From the NCBI RefSeq assembly GCF_003008695.1, contig NZ_PXZT01000008.1, positions 1 through 64,000 on the forward strand: a DNA stretch of 64,000 bases, read 5' to 3'. Source of the DNA: Trichococcus alkaliphilus. Its GTDB lineage: Bacteria; Bacillota; Bacilli; Lactobacillales; Aerococcaceae. Position 1 is the stretch's first letter, and each line of letters opens with the position of its first letter. Below, one piece after another: positions 60,645 to 64,000 of this stretch. The notes beneath the pieces were generated by a model. That model saw only the letters and a list, made by a program, of their open reading frames with translations. It was not told where the DNA came from and made no database searches. The translations under genes were made by a program, and so were the position numbers.

Positions 60645-61796
60645 CTATTTGTTTTCTTTATAGCTTTTGATGAACAGCTGGGCCAAATCGCCTTTTCTTG
60701 CGAAGCCCAGATCGCACAGGCCATTGTCGATGATGGCCAAAACATAGACAAGTTTGTCCAAGAAGGCATTTTCACCCATATGGCCGATGCGCAGGATCAC
60801 GTCTGCATATTGCGCCAACGAAGTGGCGACAAGCAGATCGTAGTGTTCGCTGAGGTGCTCCTGCAGGCGAAGGGCGCCGATTTCGTCAGGTATCCGGATG
60901 GCGGTGACGGTATTGGAACGGTCGGAATCCAGGAACAACTCCAATCCGTATGCTTGAGCGGCATCGCGCACGGCGGAAGCGATCCTGTCATGGCGTGCGA
61001 AGACTGTCTCGACGCCTTCCTCGAGGATGTTGTCCAAAGCGGCATCGAGCGCCGCAACATCGCCCGCAGAAGTCGTGTAAGGCAAGTATTCTTTTTCCGC
61101 GTACCCTTTGAAGACCTGTAGATTGGCATAAAAGGAAGCGATAGGCGTTTTGCGGTTGTCCATCGCTTTTTGGGCGTCTTCACTGACGGAAACGATGGCC
61201 AGTCCAACCGGGGCCGAAATGGCTTTTTGCGTTCCGCCGCAACAGATATCGATTTTGTTTTCATCCACATTGATCGGCTCGCCGACCATTCCTGCGACGG
61301 AATCGACCACCGTCAGAATGCCATATTCCTTCAGTAAAGGACATAACTCAGCCACGTTGTTCAGTACCGATGTCGGCGTGTCGCAATGAACCAAGGTGGC
61401 ATATTTGAAGTCAGAATCCTGCTCCAGAAAGGAGCGGACCGCTTCGGTAGAGATGCCACTGTGGCGATCGAAACTCAGGACGACTGGCACGCCACCATAG
61501 ATGCTGACGAAATCCTTGAAGCCTTCGCCATAGATGCCGTTGTCCAGCACGAGCACGCGATCGCCGGGTTCCGTCAGACTCGCACAAGCGGCCTCAAGAG
61601 CCAGAATCCCTTCGCCGGCAAGCAACAGGACCTCATTCGTGGTGCCCATGATTTGCCCCATTTTTTGGCTGACCTCCCGGTAATAGCGGACGAACGTTTT
61701 GTCAAAGTCGCTGTTGTTGGTTCTTTTTGCGCGGGCCAAACGCACATTTTCGCGCACCTCTGTCGGACCCGGGGCGTAATTCGGTTGGTATCTCAT
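60645..61796 (-). CDS. Class V PLP-dependent aminotransferase (alanine-glyoxylate type)
   Basis: This 383-residue fold-type I aminotransferase begins NYAPGPTEVRENV and has a cofactor-binding GEGILALEAA, LVHCDTPTSVLNNV and the PLP lysine Lys191 in CCGGTQKAIS. The family includes serine-pyruvate, alanine-glyoxylate, ureidoglycine-glyoxylate and pyridoxamine-pyruvate aminotransferases. Its operon with an ECF S component makes a salvage role possible, for example in vitamin B6 metabolism, but purine or serine metabolism cannot be excluded. AAGGAGG precedes the start. Confidence 0.9.
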   Translation of the reverse strand: MRYQPNYAPGPTEVRENVRLARAKRTNNSDFDKTFVRYYREVSQKMGQIMGTTNEVLLLAGEGILALEAACASLTEPGDRVLVLDNGIYGEGFKDFVSIYGGVPVVLSFDRHSGISTEAVRSFLEQDSDFKYATLVHCDTPTSVLNNVAELCPLLKEYGILTVVDSVAGMVGEPINVDENKIDICCGGTQKAISAPVGLAIVSVSEDAQKAMDNRKTPIASFYANLQVFKGYAEKEYLPYTTSAGDVAALDAALDNILEEGVETVFARHDRIASAVRDAAQAYGLELFLDSDRSNTVTAIRIPDEIGALRLQEHLSEHYDLLVATSLAQYADVILRIGHMGENAFLDKLVYVLAIIDNGLCDLGFARKGDLAQLFIKSYKENK

Positions 61797-62100
61797 CAGG
61801 ATGTCCTCCTTATCGTTTGGTATATTGCTGATAATTTTAGCAAATGAAAAGGGCTATGAAACCGTCCAATCCGACATAAAATGAGGGGTCCAATTTGGCC
61901 AGAAATGGCTTTACGCATGCGTTTTGCAAATGTTAACGCAACCAATTTTGGGTTGCGTAAGTTTTCCCGCAAATATCTTGTTTTTTTTCGGGGATTGGAG
62001 GACTCCCAGAAGCTTATACTGTGGGAAAGGACAGGCAAAGAGGCCTGTCGATCAGCTTACAGCAAACGCTGCGAAACCAAGTACAGTGAGGAGCACTCCG

Positions 62101-62814
62101 ATGCAAGGCATTAGCGAGATTCAAAAAGACCTATCATCCTATACATTGAAAAATCTTGCCATATTCGCAATGTTTTTCGATCATATCTTTGCGGTATTTG
62201 TGCCGCAGGACAGCCTTGAAGGTGTGGCGCTGCGGATAGCGGGGCGGATCGCCGCACCGATCATGTGCTATATGATTGCGGAAGGCTATCATTACACATC
62301 CGATTTGAAAAAATATATCTTGCGGTTAATGCTGTTTGCCGCAGTCTCGCATTTTCCGTATGTCTGGTATTTCGGCCTCCCGTGGTGGCAAGCCACGAGC
62401 GTCATCTGGGGATTGGCGCTGGGGTTGGTTGCATTGGCAGCGGCAAAACGGGAGGACTGGTCCCTTCCGCTTAAAGCAACAATCGTTTTGCTGTGCTGTC
62501 TGTTGGCGGTCCCGGCTGATTGGAATTATGTAGCGGTCTTGTGGATCCTGTTTTTTGGATTGTTCAGGGGACAAACCGAAAAGCAGCTGCTGAGCTTTGC
62601 AGTGATAGGGACTTTATTCCACATCATCCCTTCCATCAGCGCAATCGGTTGGACGCAATCCTACCAAGTCGGTATTTTTCTGGCGGTACCGCTGCTGCTT
62701 TTCTACAAAGGCCGTCAAGGGAAGAAATCCAACGTGATGAAATGGGGCTTCTATGCTTTCTATCCGTTCCATCTGTTGCTGTTGGAACTAGTAAAAATGA
62801 TCGTATCCGCGTAA
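62101..62814 (+). CDS. TraX-family membrane protein
   Basis: This 237-residue membrane protein has the TraX start LKNLAIFAMFFDHIFAVF, then GRIAAPIMCYMIAEGYHYTSDLKKYILRL (landmark, about 49-77) and seven or eight spans. TraX acetylates F pilin; chromosomal homologues in Firmicutes are probably acyltransferases of unknown target. The start at 62101 has GAGGAG upstream. The lipoprotein gene follows 17 bases later. Confidence 0.88.
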   Translation: MQGISEIQKDLSSYTLKNLAIFAMFFDHIFAVFVPQDSLEGVALRIAGRIAAPIMCYMIAEGYHYTSDLKKYILRLMLFAAVSHFPYVWYFGLPWWQATSVIWGLALGLVALAAAKREDWSLPLKATIVLLCCLLAVPADWNYVAVLWILFFGLFRGQTEKQLLSFAVIGTLFHIIPSISAIGWTQSYQVGIFLAVPLLLFYKGRQGKKSNVMKWGFYAFYPFHLLLLELVKMIVSA

Positions 62815-62831
62815 TGGAGGACTGCATATAA

Positions 62832-64000
62832 ATGAAAATCAATAAAAATTGGCCCCGCGCTGTCATCGGCATCCTGATGGTTGCTGTGCTGTCCGCTTGC
62901 TCCGGCTCGGATGAACAGACGGAAACAGAGGAGTCGGAGAGCACTCCGACAAGTTCGGCTGTCGAAGCGGTGGCTTCAAAAGAAGCGGCTGTGGTCCAGC
63001 CGGAAGAGCCGGAACCGTTGGTGTATGAAGGAAATCTGGAACTTCCCGTCAACGGGGCGACCGGCTATGCTTCGGTCCGGATGGATCTGAAGGCGACTGC
63101 CGATGCCGGGTCCGAGACGGTTGTTGCCTTGGAGGCGGGGACCGCTCTTGAGGTGCTCGAGGAAGTGGGCGATTGGTGGTATGTCCAGACCGCAACGGAA
63201 TCCGGCTGGGTGCAACATCTTTATTGTTTCATCAACCTTCCGGACGTGATCCCTTCCATCATTTATGACAATACGAACACATACGCATCCAAGTTCATTT
63301 CTTCCGGAAAAGCGATCCCTGGCATAACGGGTCAGGCGCTTTATGACGGGAAAGCATACAATATGCGGCTGGAGAAAGTGTCCGATATCGTGCCGGTGCT
63401 TTACAGCATGTCAAAGAAAATCCATCTGGCGCAACAAGCCGCCTTGGCGGAGGGGAACACCTTGGTCATCTATGAGGGGTATCGCCCTTATTCCGTCCAA
63501 CAGATGACGGTGGCTGCTTTGACGAATCTGGCTGCAGCCGATCCTGAAGTGATGGCCGGGATCAATACCTATCCTTGGGACACCAATTGGTTCATCGCGA
63601 CAAGCGTTTCAAATCATCAGATGGGCTATGCCATCGATGTCACTCTGGCGAAAATAACGGAACAGCAGGAAATCGTCATCGGCGATTATGCCGCGACTGC
63701 CATTACGGGCTACACGGAATACTCGATGCCCACAACCATCCATGAATTGAGCATGGCTTCGGCTACGTTCACCGGACCGGTCAAATCCAGTTCCCCGACC
63801 GCTTGGGTCCAAGCCACTTTGGCTGATACGATGAATGAGGCGGCCATCCTCCTGCAGCGCTACAGCACGGATGCCGGCCTTACTCCCTTGGCTTCGGAAT
63901 GGTGGCATTTCAATGATCTCGATGCGCGTTTCGCCACCGAGGAAAACAGCAGCAAAGGCGAATACCTTTTGGATGCAACCATGAGCGAGGCTCCGGAATC
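62832..64000 (+). CDS. Lipoprotein with SH3-like domain and D-Ala-D-Ala dipeptidase (M15/VanX-type) domain, partial
   Basis: At least 389 residues, cut by the window end. A signal peptide with lipobox LSAC (Cys23) is followed by a Glu/Ser-rich linker and an SH3-like domain (about 60-130, ending ESGWVQHLYCF). An M15 zinc peptidase domain comes next: YEGYRPYSVQQ, the metal motif SNHQMGYAIDV and EWWHFNDLD. Such enzymes cleave D-Ala-D-Ala or trim peptidoglycan peptides at the cell surface. No vanH or vanA homologue is near, so housekeeping wall metabolism is more likely than glycopeptide resistance. Confidence 0.88.
   Translation, partial: MKINKNWPRAVIGILMVAVLSACSGSDEQTETEESESTPTSSAVEAVASKEAAVVQPEEPEPLVYEGNLELPVNGATGYASVRMDLKATADAGSETVVALEAGTALEVLEEVGDWWYVQTATESGWVQHLYCFINLPDVIPSIIYDNTNTYASKFISSGKAIPGITGQALYDGKAYNMRLEKVSDIVPVLYSMSKKIHLAQQAALAEGNTLVIYEGYRPYSVQQMTVAALTNLAAADPEVMAGINTYPWDTNWFIATSVSNHQMGYAIDVTLAKITEQQEIVIGDYAATAITGYTEYSMPTTIHELSMASATFTGPVKSSSPTAWVQATLADTMNEAAILLQRYSTDAGLTPLASEWWHFNDLDARFATEENSSKGEYLLDATMSEAPE

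Noticed and set aside
62832-64000. Vancomycin-resistance cluster
   Set aside because: Only a VanX-like domain is present. No VanH, VanA/B ligase or VanRS is seen, and the protein is an exported lipoprotein.

Overview
The window (about 64 kb, moderately GC-rich for a low-GC Gram-positive) looks like a chromosomal segment of a lactic-acid-type Firmicute (Lactobacillales, Carnobacteriaceae-like; Trichococcus would fit). The reasons are strong AGGAGG ribosome-binding sites, cre-like CcpA sites, PTS and GPH sugar uptake, an ECF vitamin transporter subunit and rho-independent terminators after most units. No rRNA, tRNA or CRISPR array was seen. The organism assignment is an inference.

Region 1 (0-31 kb) is a rhamnoside-utilisation region. 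It holds an L-rhamnose operon (rhaB-rhaA-rhaD-fucO) split by a solo TnpB element, two cytoplasmic GH78 alpha-L-rhamnosidases, a GPH-type symporter, a beta-phosphoglucomutase translationally coupled to a His/Asp-dyad GH3 enzyme, and three paralogous AraC regulators. Three of these operons, each beside one AraC gene, share one promoter layout: CCTGTR..TTTG, then 34 bp to CATTGT, then N17, a -10 box, N5 and TGTAAAC. My reading is import of rhamnosyl-glucosides, removal of rhamnose, phosphorolytic cleavage of the glucoside to beta-glucose-1-phosphate, and rhamnose breakdown to DHAP and propanediol. Interleaved are metE-metF, a DEAD-box helicase, and an RpiR-controlled cluster of two Gfo/Idh/MocA oxidoreductases with an orphan cellobiose-type PTS EIIC, followed by a UPF0303 gene and an atypical RpiB-like isomerase.

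Region 2 (31-43 kb) has a 2-hydroxyacid dehydrogenase, an amidohydrolase and a membrane protein. An L-ascorbate (ula) regulon follows: ulaR, ulaG, ulaC, ulaA, ulaB, ulaF, ulaE, then transketolase and an unknown FG-GAP-like protein. The decarboxylase ulaD is not present in the window.

Region 3 (43-56 kb) is accessory. It has a cupin/AhpD-like pair and a DUF3737-aminotransferase pair, each behind a MerR-type promoter with a 19-bp spacer. Between them lies an AT-rich block (DUF1295 protein, SGNH hydrolase, ABC transporter). A LysR regulator, an MFS exporter, an MBL hydrolase, a phosphatase, an aldo/keto reductase and a YkvA-type protein follow.

Region 4 (56-64 kb) has a nitroreductase, a candidate small RNA, a 43-residue small protein, a CLC protein with fluoride-type features, two VOC proteins, a class V aminotransferase with an ECF S component, a TraX-family protein and a truncated VanX/M15-type lipoprotein. 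Palindromic repeats with a 50-52 bp period occupy three intergenic sites (11.1, 43.1 and 50.4 kb), and a second repeat type with the same period lies at 7.5 kb.
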